In this document: piece by piece, positions 8,998 through 16,938 of the stretch
Position numbering within the stretch: the first letter of the stretch is position 1
How the letters are laid out: the number at the start of each line of letters is the position of its first letter
Source: Gemmatimonadales bacterium UBA2975
GTDB lineage: Bacteria; Gemmatimonadota; Gemmatimonadetes; Longimicrobiales; Gaopeijiaceae
Assembly (NCBI GenBank): GCA_002348265.1
Contig: DEAT01000028.1
Span: 46,788 to 81,941, forward strand
DNA: 35,154 bases
Direction of reading: 5' to 3'
The notes under the pieces: model-generated
What the model was told of the DNA's origin: nothing
Database searches by the model: none
What the model saw: the letters and a program-made list of their open reading frames with translations, nothing else
Program-made: the position numbers and the translations under genes

Positions 8998-10305
8998 ATG
9001 ATGAAACGTAACGTCCTAGTAGCCGCACTAATCCTTCTCTTTCCGCGAGCAGGCCAAGCCCAGCTGCAAGACCTAGATGTCGTCGACCGTCTAGTCGCGG
9101 TAGTTGGAGACTCAGCAATCGTCCAGACTCAGGTCCAGGAAGAGATTCAGAGAATGCAGCTTGGAGGTGCACCGGTTCCGAACCCGGGTACCGCCGACTA
9201 CGACGACCTTTTCGAGCAGATTCTTAATCGCTTCATCGACCGTTTACTCGTTCTTCAAGCGGCCGCAAACGACTCACTTTTGCAAGTTAGCGAGGAGGCC
9301 ATCAACGAACGAGTCACCGAGCAAATCACTCAACTCACGACTCAGTTCGGAGGGCAAACCCAATTACAGGAAGCACTCTCCGCAGAGGCACTAACACTAA
9401 CAGAGTACAGAGATATCCTCAGTAACGAGCAGCGCGTTAGACAGATAGAACAACTGTTCTATCAGTCCCGCCTCCGTGAAGCGCAACCAGTCGAAGTTTC
9501 GGAAGAGGATTTACTCGAGCGGTTTCAGGAAGCCCGGGGCCAACTAGAGCAGCGGCCGAGGCTAATTACAATACGACAGGTGGTGGTCCAGCCCGTGGCG
9601 ACTGATGCCGCGGTAGACACAGCCCGTTCATTAGCAGAAGACCTTTTGGCGAGGGTCAGAGCGGGAGAAGACTTCGCAGAGCTCGCAATCCAATACAGTG
9701 GAGACCCTGGGAGTGCAGCGCTTGGGGGGGATCTGGGTTGGTTCCGACGTGGGCGAATGGTGCGCGAGTTTGAGGAGACAGCATTCAACCTGCTCGACGG
9801 TCAAATCAGTGATGTCGTCGAAAGCGATTTCGGGTTCCACATCATCAAGGTAGAGAGAATGCGGCCCGGAGAGCGGAATGCACGGCACATCCTAATCATT
9901 CCACAAAAGACGGAAGAAGACCTCGCTCTGGCGCGCGAGACAGCTATGTCTGTTAGGCAACAGGCAGAATCAGGGACGCCCATGATCGAACTGTACGAAG
10001 AGTTTTCAGATCCAGCAGCCCCTGACTCAATCACGCTCGCCTTTGAGCAACTCGATGAGCTTCCTCCGGCGTACGGGATGCTTCGCACAGCAAATCAGAG
10101 TGACCTGGTAGGCCCCCTTGAGTATCAACTTCCGAATGGAGAGACGCGCTACGCCGTAGTCTCGGTAACCGAGGTGAGAGAAGCTGGGGCTTACACCTTT
10201 GAAGATCTAAAAGCCCAGCTCGCAGCACAGTTGCAACAGGAGCGGCAGATCGAGAGCATCATGCGTGAGCTTCGAGCGCGAACGCATATCGACATCCGCA
10301 TGTAG
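8998..10305 (+). CDS. surA: SurA-like periplasmic chaperone / peptidyl-prolyl isomerase
   Basis: SurA-type chaperones escort unfolded outer-membrane proteins through the periplasm. The 435-residue protein has a signal peptide (MMKRNVLVAALILLFPRAGQAQ), then a SurA N-terminal domain (VDRLVAVVGDSAIVQTQVQEEI, LNRFIDRLLVLQAA). A well-preserved parvulin domain lies at about residues 187-284 (GGDLGWFRRGRMVREFEETAF, VVESDFGFHIIKVE), and a degenerate second one at about 294-395 (NARHILI but no GGDLG motif). The C-terminal helix EDLKAQLAAQLQQERQIESIM closes the SurA core. TTG 8995, ATG 8998 and ATG 9001 are consecutive; GAGGG at 8981-8985 suits the first two. The stop codon abuts pdxA directly. The symbol rests on domain layout, not on proven orthology. 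Confidence 0.88.
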   Translation: MMKRNVLVAALILLFPRAGQAQLQDLDVVDRLVAVVGDSAIVQTQVQEEIQRMQLGGAPVPNPGTADYDDLFEQILNRFIDRLLVLQAAANDSLLQVSEEAINERVTEQITQLTTQFGGQTQLQEALSAEALTLTEYRDILSNEQRVRQIEQLFYQSRLREAQPVEVSEEDLLERFQEARGQLEQRPRLITIRQVVVQPVATDAAVDTARSLAEDLLARVRAGEDFAELAIQYSGDPGSAALGGDLGWFRRGRMVREFEETAFNLLDGQISDVVESDFGFHIIKVERMRPGERNARHILIIPQKTEEDLALARETAMSVRQQAESGTPMIELYEEFSDPAAPDSITLAFEQLDELPPAYGMLRTANQSDLVGPLEYQLPNGETRYAVVSVTEVREAGAYTFEDLKAQLAAQLQQERQIESIMRELRARTHIDIRM

Positions 10306-11256
10306 GTGGGCGTTCGTCTCGCCCTCACACCGGGGGACCCACGTGGGATCGGTCCGGAAGTAGCTCGCAAGGGTCTCGATCACCTTAGCAAAACACTACC
10401 CGACGCCGACATCGCTGTATTTGGACCCAACGGACCATTACCCCCCGAAGCTCTAGAGGCCTTCCAGTCACAGGGACAAGAAAGACCAAGGGACGGGGTA
10501 TGGGCCGCCGATATAGCAGCCTCCTCAATCGAAAGTGCAGTCGAAGCAGCCTTGGCGGGTGAGATCCAAGGGATCATAACTGGTCCACTTCACAAGCCCT
10601 CCTTGAGGCTCAGTGGCAGAGTTTTCCCCGGACAGACCGAGATGATCGCCTCACTGGCAAATTCCGGTCAAGTAGGCATGCTGATGGCGGCAGAGTCCAC
10701 GCGACTTGGAACACCGCTCCGCGTGCTACTTGGAACGACACACATTCGACTCCGTTCGGTCCCGGACACGGTAACCACCGCCCTCCTGGTCCAACAGTCG
10801 ACCCTGCTGCACACCGCATTAGTAGATGATTGGGCGATCACTGATCCTAGCCTGGGCATGTGTGCCCTAAATCCACATGCTTCAGACGGAGGCCTCTTCG
10901 GTGACGAGGAGGAGTACATCTATGGTCCGGCGCTAGAGTCTCTAAACGCTTCTGGAGTGAACGTCACAGGTCCACTGCCTGCCGATACAGTCTTTATGCG
11001 CGCTCTGTCTGGAGAGTTCGATGCCGTGATAGCTCCATACCACGACGTAGGGATGGCAGCCTTCAAGACGGTCTCCTTCGGAACCGGGGTCAATGTGACA
11101 CTCGGATTACCGTTCATCAGAACATCACCAGACCATGGGACAGCATTCGATATTGCGGGCTCTGATGAAGCTGACCCTACCTCAATGATCAAAGCCCTAA
11201 CCCTTGCTCATCGCCTTGCAAACAATCGCTTTGACACCCCACCCGCTGATGTCTAA
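10306..11256 (+). CDS. pdxA: 4-hydroxythreonine-4-phosphate dehydrogenase PdxA
   Basis: PdxA oxidises 4-phosphohydroxy-L-threonine in the DXP-dependent pyridoxal phosphate pathway. The 316-residue protein has LTPGDPRGIGPEVA, TGPLHK, ALNPHASDGGLFGDEE, DTVF and YHDVGMAAFK, plus GVNVTLGLPFIRTSPDHGTAFDIAG. The three metal-binding histidines of the family correspond to His146 (TTHIRL), His246 (YHD) and His277 (DHG). Where E. coli PdxA has GHTE, with the His contacting substrate phosphate, this protein has GQTE (Gln110). The GTG start directly follows the surA stop codon without a clear ribosome binding site, so translation is probably coupled. Length and all other motifs suggest a functional enzyme; the Gln substitution is the only oddity. 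Confidence 0.93.
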   Translation: MGVRLALTPGDPRGIGPEVARKGLDHLSKTLPDADIAVFGPNGPLPPEALEAFQSQGQERPRDGVWAADIAASSIESAVEAALAGEIQGIITGPLHKPSLRLSGRVFPGQTEMIASLANSGQVGMLMAAESTRLGTPLRVLLGTTHIRLRSVPDTVTTALLVQQSTLLHTALVDDWAITDPSLGMCALNPHASDGGLFGDEEEYIYGPALESLNASGVNVTGPLPADTVFMRALSGEFDAVIAPYHDVGMAAFKTVSFGTGVNVTLGLPFIRTSPDHGTAFDIAGSDEADPTSMIKALTLAHRLANNRFDTPPADV

Positions 11257-11301
11257 GCTTTGTCCCCGGAGAATGGTTAAGCCTTTTCGCCACCCAATCC
11301 G

Positions 11302-11988
11302 GTGATCAAACTCACCCGTGTATCGAAAGAGTATCCGCATCGAGGGTACGCTCTCCGCGATGTCTCTTTGCGTGTGAACAAGGGTGAGTTCGCCTTCCTC
11401 ACTGGACACTCCGGATCGGGCAAGTCCACTACGATGCGGCTCATCCACATGTCGGACCGTCCTAGCTCTGGGGAAATCAACGTAGATGGATACTCTTCCG
11501 ATCACATCACGCAACGAGATCTCTGGAAGGTTCGTCGCCTCGTTGGAATGGTATTTCAGGACTTTCGACTCCTTCCCGGCCGAACCGCGCTCGAGAATGT
11601 AGCCTTCGCACTCGAAGTCACAGGAACACCCCGAAAGGCGATCCCGGCAAGAGCAAACCTACTTCTGGCCCAAGTCGGTTTCGCCCCCAAAAAAGATGCA
11701 CTGGTGGAACAATTGTCCGGTGGGGAACGTCAACGCGTAGCCATCGCTCGAGCCCTCGCAAACGAACCGGACATCCTCCTTGCCGACGAGCCTACAGGAA
11801 ACTTAGACGACCAAGCGACCAGTGAAATCCTCGACTTGTTTTGGGACATCAACGCAAAAGGAATGGCCGTGCTTATGGCCACACACGATCTAGAGCTAGT
11901 AGGACGCCACCCTAATGCCCGCATAATTGAGCTCGATCAAGGGAGACTCGTATCTGACTCGAATATCATGCAAGCCGGGACCCACTGA
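11302..11988 (+). CDS. ftsE: Cell division ATP-binding protein FtsE
   Basis: FtsE is the ABC ATPase that, with FtsX, drives activation of septal peptidoglycan hydrolases. The 228-residue protein has Walker A GHSGSGKST (residues 35-43), a Q-loop in MVFQDFRLLPGRTALENVAFAL (the FtsE-typical FQDxRLL), the signature LSGGERQRVAIARAL, Walker B ILLADEPTGNLD and the H-loop ATHD. The GTG start at 11302 gives the family-standard N-terminus IKLTRVSKEYP. The gene ends in TGATG, overlapping the ftsX start by one base, so the two are translationally coupled. It follows pdxA after 45 bases. Confidence 0.96.
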   Translation: MIKLTRVSKEYPHRGYALRDVSLRVNKGEFAFLTGHSGSGKSTTMRLIHMSDRPSSGEINVDGYSSDHITQRDLWKVRRLVGMVFQDFRLLPGRTALENVAFALEVTGTPRKAIPARANLLLAQVGFAPKKDALVEQLSGGERQRVAIARALANEPDILLADEPTGNLDDQATSEILDLFWDINAKGMAVLMATHDLELVGRHPNARIIELDQGRLVSDSNIMQAGTH

Positions 11989-12842
11989 TGTATGCCATCC
12001 GTGAGGCAGTGGCTGCGTTTAGGCGCGCGCCTATCCTGACGGCTCTGTCTGCCGGCATGGTCGGGTTAGCGCTGTATGTGGTGGGACTGTTTTCGCTTGC
12101 GACGTACAACCTCCAAATCGCTCTGGCGGCCATCGAAGAGCGCGTTGAGATAGTCGTCTACATCCGTGATAACACTCGCCAAAGCGAGATTGACCTATTT
12201 CTCACGGAAATCATGGATTTCCAAGAAGTTTCAAGTACAAAACTGATCTCAAAAATGGATGCCTTGGAGCGTGCTCAGCGCGATCTTCCGGAGTTTGGAC
12301 AGCTATTTTTGGACTCCGAGGTAAATCCCCTCCCACAATCAATCGAAATAGCGCTACATCCAGGAAATCGAACACCGGAGGCCATAGCGAAAGTCGTAAA
12401 AGCCGCTCAAGGCTATACATTCGTTGAGGATGCCCTTTACGGTGAAGAATGGGTCGATCGGCTCTTCGCCCTAAGAAGGGTCGGCTTGGCCACAACAACG
12501 GCTGCAGGTGCGGCGTTGGCAATGGTTGCAGCTCTAATCATTGGGGCAGCGCTGAGAATTGCAGTCTTTGCAAGACGTGAAGAGATTTACGTTATGAGGC
12601 TGGTAGGGGCACGGAACGGATTCATCAGGAGCCCATTCCTACTTGAAGGAGCCCTCGCGGGACTCACAGGTGGTATACTTGCGTTAGGGCTCACATACGG
12701 TAGCTACAGGGGTGTCTCTACTTACATGTTAGATGTCGCTTGGATCCCCTTCAGTTGGGTAGGGATAGGACTAACAGCCGGATTACTGTTCGGTACGATT
12801 TCAAGCGCCGTGGCAATTCATCGCCATCTGAAGAAGGTTTGA
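11988..12842 (+). CDS. ftsX: Cell division protein FtsX
   Basis: FtsX is the permease-like membrane partner of FtsE; its extracytoplasmic domain engages an EnvC- or PcsB-type activator. The 284-residue protein shows the expected four membrane segments: about residues 17-40, then a periplasmic domain (EERVEIVVYIRDNTRQSEID to about 160), then three helices around 168-190, 217-240 and 255-275. The motif REEIYVMRLVGARNGFIRSPFLLEGALAGLTGG is the conserved FtsX core. Both boundaries are TGATG junctions, with ftsE upstream and envC downstream, so all three genes are coupled. The neighbour encoding a dead LytM protein strongly supports an FtsEX-EnvC complex. Confidence 0.95.
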   Translation: MYAIREAVAAFRRAPILTALSAGMVGLALYVVGLFSLATYNLQIALAAIEERVEIVVYIRDNTRQSEIDLFLTEIMDFQEVSSTKLISKMDALERAQRDLPEFGQLFLDSEVNPLPQSIEIALHPGNRTPEAIAKVVKAAQGYTFVEDALYGEEWVDRLFALRRVGLATTTAAGAALAMVAALIIGAALRIAVFARREEIYVMRLVGARNGFIRSPFLLEGALAGLTGGILALGLTYGSYRGVSTYMLDVAWIPFSWVGIGLTAGLLFGTISSAVAIHRHLKKV

Positions 12843-14029
12843 TGGTGAGACCCGCATGCCTCATCAGTGTGGTGATAGCTCTGACGCTGACCACACCAGC
12901 TTCCGGGCAAAACGTAAACGTCAATAGGGAGATCCAGCAAAGTCAGAGGCGCCTCGAGCAGATCCGTGAGGAACGGAGCCGTTTACAACGCGACCTAGGA
13001 GAGGTTCAAAACAGAGTTAGAGACGCAGCCGCTGAACTAGGTAATCTCGAACGTCGGTTGAGTGCAACCCGGTCAGCCCTAGCCGAGGTAGAATTCCAGT
13101 CTGAAGCCACAACCGAACAGGTCGTTGGAGCCACACGCGACCTAGTTATGTCTCAGGAGCAACTCGCGACTCGCAAAGCGATTCTAGCTCGGAGGCTAAG
13201 AGATATATACAAAATGGGTCCGACGCATACGATACAGGTGTTTTTGGGCGCACGTTCCTTCACAGACGTTCTAACCCGATATCGTTACCTTCAACGGATT
13301 GCGGCTTTCGATCAAAGCTTGGTTGAGCGCGTCCGCAAACTAGAGGCCGACCTGACCAGACAAAACGATGTGCTCCGGGAGAGGATGTCGGTTCTCGGCA
13401 CCTTGCGTCAGGACCGACTTACAGAGGTCGCCCAGTTACGCTCGGTAGAGCAGGAACACCAATCGGCCATTCAGAAGTATCGAACCAGAGAACAAATGGC
13501 TTCGACGAGACTGGAAGAACTGAGTGCAGACGCAAGCAGGATGACGACCCTAATCGACGCACTCGAAGAACGTCGCAGAGATTTGGAATCCCGAAGTGAC
13601 GCCACTCTCTCATCCGAGGATGTGGGTTCTCTGGAGTGGCCGGTCGACGGAGAGCTCATATATGAGTTCGGACGCGACAGGCGACCGAACGGGACTGTCA
13701 TCCGGTGGAACGGAATCGGGATCAGAGCTCGCACTGGCACCCCCGTCGAAGCTGTGAGAAGAGGAACAGTTGCCTATGCGGGCCCATTCGAGGGCTATGG
13801 GCCAACGGTTATGCTTTCACACGGAAACGGCTTCTATACGCTATACCTGTATCTGGACGAGATCAGTGTGGTCGAAGGACGAGAGGTGATGGAAAACGAC
13901 GTAGTAGGCACTGTGGGTGGGGCTGATACCCCGGAAGGTTCACATCTGGAGTTTCAGGTTCGAGCACCCATGGAAGAGGGATCATCACCCCAGGCACAAG
14001 ACCCTCTGATATGGCTCCGAGGCCGCTAG
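12842..14029 (+). CDS. envC: EnvC-like divisome activator with degenerate LytM domain
   Basis: EnvC links FtsEX to activation of amidases at the septum. The 395-residue protein has a signal peptide (to about SGQ, residue 23), a long coiled coil (about 28-255, rich in Arg, Glu and Leu) and a C-terminal M23/LytM fold (about 264-395). The zinc ligands of active M23 enzymes are lost: the HxGxD site reads WNGIG (Trp289, Gly293), the later catalytic His is Tyr337 (TLYLYL), and HLHFE reads HLEFQ (Glu370). Loss of the same positions is known in E. coli EnvC. The start is ATG 12842, overlapping the ftsX stop (TGATG) with GAAGG just upstream; an open frame extends further upstream inside ftsX but is not needed. 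Confidence 0.92.
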   Translation: MVRPACLISVVIALTLTTPASGQNVNVNREIQQSQRRLEQIREERSRLQRDLGEVQNRVRDAAAELGNLERRLSATRSALAEVEFQSEATTEQVVGATRDLVMSQEQLATRKAILARRLRDIYKMGPTHTIQVFLGARSFTDVLTRYRYLQRIAAFDQSLVERVRKLEADLTRQNDVLRERMSVLGTLRQDRLTEVAQLRSVEQEHQSAIQKYRTREQMASTRLEELSADASRMTTLIDALEERRRDLESRSDATLSSEDVGSLEWPVDGELIYEFGRDRRPNGTVIRWNGIGIRARTGTPVEAVRRGTVAYAGPFEGYGPTVMLSHGNGFYTLYLYLDEISVVEGREVMENDVVGTVGGADTPEGSHLEFQVRAPMEEGSSPQAQDPLIWLRGR

Positions 14030-14037
14030 CATCGATT

Positions 14038-15210
14038 ATGGGATTACATGATATCGTTGGCCATGAAAAACTGCGCACTTCGATCTTTCGTGCATATGAG
14101 TCAGGAAAGCTACCGGCCGCACTACTGCTTCACGGACCACGTGGAATCGGAAAACAAAGACTTGCCCTATGGATCGCTCAACTGACCGTATGCACTGGGA
14201 CTGCCACTGAAAGGCCGTGCGATAGTTGTGGCCCGTGCCGGATGGTTCGCTCGCTGGAGCATCCAGATGTCCACTGGTACTTCCCCCTCCCGCGACCCAA
14301 GGTATCAAGTAAAGAGAAGTTGGCTGAAGCGCTGGAAGCGGCTCGGTTTCAAGAACTTTCTGAATACCGTGTCCAAAGTCTCGTTCCAAGCTGGTGGGAT
14401 GACGTCCGCGGACTTTATCTGGGTACGATCACAAATCTCAGAAACCAGGCCACCAAAAGACCCAGCATGGCCAAAGGCCCTGTCTTCATTGTCGGTCAGG
14501 CAGAATTGCTCGTGCCTCAAGCGGCGAGTCCTGAAGCAGCGAACGCTCTTCTAAAGCTTCTCGAAGAGCCCCCAGGACAAGCACGTTTTATCCTTACGAG
14601 CAGCGAACCTGGCATGCTTTTGCCCACTATCAAATCGCGAACGGTTCCATTGCATGTACCCGCCTTGTCCCGCGAGATGGTGTACGCTTTTCTAAAAGAC
14701 CACTTCAGTGTTGACGAAAGAACAGGAAAGTGGGCAGCGCAGTTAAGCCAGGGCTCTCCTGGTCGCGCAATGGCATTTCTTCCGGATGAAGGTGAGCTAG
14801 GTCCTCTAGAAGATCTTCGCAGGCGTGCATTCGATATAGTGATGGGTGCCACAACGCAAAACCGGGGCCCGGGATATCGACTCGCGGCATCGTTCCCTTC
14901 GACTCGGGCACGCCAGCTAATCGATCTTTTCACATTAGTAGAGGTGTGGCTTCGCGATCTTGCAGCCGCAACAGCTGGTGCCGATAAGCTTATAATCAAT
15001 TACGACGCTCTAGCCCGCTTGAAAAAGCACGCCAATGAAGCTGGGATCCTGCCGTCTCGAGTTCCCTCCGCTTTTGCTGCTGTCGAACACGCCCGCGAGC
15101 TAGCTCGTGGGAATGTGAATCCTCAACTGGTCGTAAGCGGACTTGTACGTGATCTTCGGCAAGTTCTGCTCGACTCCTCCATTCCCACCGCCGCAGGATC
15201 TAGCCGATGA
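14038..15210 (+). CDS. holB: DNA polymerase III delta' subunit
   Basis: Delta' is part of the clamp loader that places the sliding clamp on primed DNA. The 390-residue protein has a Walker-A-like HGPRGIGKQ (residues 32-40), a zinc-binding cysteine set (Cys52, Cys61, Cys64, Cys67 in CTGTATERPCDSCGPC), ANALLKLLEEPPGQARFILTSSEPGMLLPTIKSRT covering the sensor and SRC-like region (here SRT), and a C-terminal helical collar domain. A large insertion around residues 75-145 (PLPRPKVSSKEKLAEALEAARF and following) separates the zinc site from the next strand. ATG 14038 is preferred since it begins at MGLHDIVGHEKL, the usual N-terminus; ATG 14011 would overlap envC. Its end overlaps moaC by 4 bases. Confidence 0.9.
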   Translation: MGLHDIVGHEKLRTSIFRAYESGKLPAALLLHGPRGIGKQRLALWIAQLTVCTGTATERPCDSCGPCRMVRSLEHPDVHWYFPLPRPKVSSKEKLAEALEAARFQELSEYRVQSLVPSWWDDVRGLYLGTITNLRNQATKRPSMAKGPVFIVGQAELLVPQAASPEAANALLKLLEEPPGQARFILTSSEPGMLLPTIKSRTVPLHVPALSREMVYAFLKDHFSVDERTGKWAAQLSQGSPGRAMAFLPDEGELGPLEDLRRRAFDIVMGATTQNRGPGYRLAASFPSTRARQLIDLFTLVEVWLRDLAAATAGADKLIINYDALARLKKHANEAGILPSRVPSAFAAVEHARELARGNVNPQLVVSGLVRDLRQVLLDSSIPTAAGSSR

Positions 15211-15695
15211 GAACACGCCCGGACGGCCTGACGCATCTAGATGCCGAAGGACGACCTCAGATGGTGGATGTGACCGCTAAGGACGACTCGAGGAGGACAG
15301 CCGTCGCCGAGGGACGGATCGTGATGAAAGCAGAAACCCTCAAGTGCATCATGGAGGGGCGCACAGAAAAAGGTGATCCCGTCCAGCTAGCCCAGCTTGC
15401 AGGTATCATGGGTGGCAAAAAGACGGCTGACCTCATTCCTCTTTGTCACGCACTCCCAGGAGCGTCCATAGAAGTTGAGTTAGACGCAGCTTTGGATCTT
15501 CCAGGCTTCCGGGCCCGAGCATCCGCGAAGTACACAGGTAAGACGGGTGTTGAGATGGAAGCCCTCACCGCAGTGAGCATAGCGCTGCTGACGGTCTATG
15601 ACATGGTGAAAGCTGTCGACCGCGGAATGTACATAGAGGGAATCCGACTTATAAGCAAAAAGGGTGGCGCGTCAGGATCGTGGAGTTCGGATTGA
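15207..15695 (+). CDS. moaC: Cyclic pyranopterin monophosphate synthase MoaC
   Basis: MoaC carries out the second step of molybdenum cofactor biosynthesis, making cyclic pyranopterin monophosphate. At 162 residues it has standard length and all signature blocks: MVDVTAKDDSRRTAVAEGRI, KGDPVQLAQLAGIMGGKKTADLIPLCHALP and KTGVEMEALTAVSIALLTVYDMVKAVDRGMYIEGIRL. The conserved His of LCH and the Asp and Lys of YDMVKA are present. The ATG overlaps the holB stop (ATGA), so it belongs to the upstream cluster. MoaA is not in the window; moeA lies 12 kb away. It converges on the lytic transglycosylase gene. Confidence 0.96.
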   Translation: MRTRPDGLTHLDAEGRPQMVDVTAKDDSRRTAVAEGRIVMKAETLKCIMEGRTEKGDPVQLAQLAGIMGGKKTADLIPLCHALPGASIEVELDAALDLPGFRARASAKYTGKTGVEMEALTAVSIALLTVYDMVKAVDRGMYIEGIRLISKKGGASGSWSSD

Positions 15696-15735
15696 AGTCA
15701 TACCCTCTTCCCAGAGAGAGCGGACATGAGTGCAG

Positions 15736-16920
15736 CTAACGATTAAGTAGGATCGGCACAGTGAGGCGCATACCCACTCTTAAATAGCGAGGCCGTACAC
15801 CTGGGTTGGCTGCCTGCAGGTCTCGAACTGAAATGCCGTATTTCACGGAAATGTGAGACAACGTTTCACCCTGCCCCACCGAGTGTTCGACCACAGTCAT
15901 CCGCTCTCCCTCCGGAATCGCAGCATAATTCAGAGCGAAGATCTCTCCCTGCCCCTCGGGAACACGGAGTTCATATATCTCTCCTGGAGGCGTAAATCCG
16001 CGGAAAAGCTCTGGATTTAACCATCGAATCTCGTCTTCCTCACTTTCTGCAGCTTGCGCGAGGACATCTAAAGTCGTTGCCTCGGGGACGTTCACAGCAG
16101 TATACCGAAAAGGGAGGCCGGGCTCTGGAGGCTCGTAGCCATGACCTTCTAAGTCTTGAGCAACGATAATCGCACCCACCAACTTGGGCACGAACTCCCG
16201 AGTTTCCCGCGGCCAGTGCCGCCGAAGGGCCCAAAACAGTGAATCGGACGGGTGCTCGAGCCTAGCATTCTGTCGGAGAATTCGTTGTGCTCGATTCGGC
16301 CCTCCGTTGTATGCCGCGAGGGCTAGAAACCAGGACTCGAATCTCCGATACAATGAGCTAAGATAGTCGGCCGCAGCGTCAGTTGACTTGAACGGGTTAC
16401 GTCGCTCATCAACGAAGGCAGCTACAGTCATTCCATGCTCACGAGCCGTACCCGGCATGAACTGCCACATCCCCACGGCGCTTGCATAACTTCGTGCTCG
16501 GGGGTTGTAGCCACTCTCTATAAGTGGAAGGTATCTCAGCGACTCCGGGAGATCTCTTGCAGCGAGAACCGAGTCGACCATCTCCTCGAAAATACTCATG
16601 CGGTGAAGAAACTCAGGGAACCACGGCCTCGCTGCATTTTCCCAATACTGGATCCAATCGTCTACAGCTTCCCGAAACTCAGGATCTCGCATAACTGGTG
16701 ACGCGAGTAATTCATCGACTCTTCCGGTTGACGTGGGAGGAGTCATAAATACCCCGTGCAACGGCTCGAACCGCACAGTCTTTGGCCGCAACTCCACATC
16801 TGGTTCCGGAAAGAGAACTGCATTGGTGGTCTCTCTACTCCCGACCAACGAGCAACCCGAACCGACCAGCAATAGTACTAGGCCTCCAAAGCGAGAACCC
16901 CTGGAAACTAAGAGATCCAT
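15736..16920 (-). CDS. mltD: MltD-like lytic transglycosylase lipoprotein with LysM
   Basis: Membrane-bound lytic transglycosylases cleave glycan strands to 1,6-anhydro products. The 394-residue protein has an N-terminal hydrophobic segment ending in GSGC (Cys23), a probable though imperfect lipobox. The SLT domain follows with LRYLPLIESGYNP (catalytic Glu135), ASAVGMWQFMPGTAREHGM, DERRNPFKSTDAAADYL and ALAAYNGGPNRAQRIL, the set typical of family 1D (MltD). One LysM lies at about residues 345-392 (VGQGETLSHISVKYGISVRDLQAANP). E. coli MltD carries two LysM repeats. ATG 16920 has GGGAAG seven bases upstream. It follows guaB by 18 bases on the same strand and is probably co-transcribed. Confidence 0.93.
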   Translation of the reverse strand: MDLLVSRGSRFGGLVLLLVGSGCSLVGSRETTNAVLFPEPDVELRPKTVRFEPLHGVFMTPPTSTGRVDELLASPVMRDPEFREAVDDWIQYWENAARPWFPEFLHRMSIFEEMVDSVLAARDLPESLRYLPLIESGYNPRARSYASAVGMWQFMPGTAREHGMTVAAFVDERRNPFKSTDAAADYLSSLYRRFESWFLALAAYNGGPNRAQRILRQNARLEHPSDSLFWALRRHWPRETREFVPKLVGAIIVAQDLEGHGYEPPEPGLPFRYTAVNVPEATTLDVLAQAAESEEDEIRWLNPELFRGFTPPGEIYELRVPEGQGEIFALNYAAIPEGERMTVVEHSVGQGETLSHISVKYGISVRDLQAANPGVRPRYLRVGMRLTVPILLNR

Positions 16921-16938
16921 TGGAGAGCTTCCCTGATA

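Noticed and set aside
12740..12841. Upstream extension of envC inside ftsX
   Set aside because: ATG 12842 overlaps the ftsX stop, has a ribosome binding site and starts a clean signal peptide.
15696..15735. Terminator between convergent moaC and the lytic transglycosylase
   Set aside because: Only a CTCT/AGAG match is present, with no stable stem or T-run.
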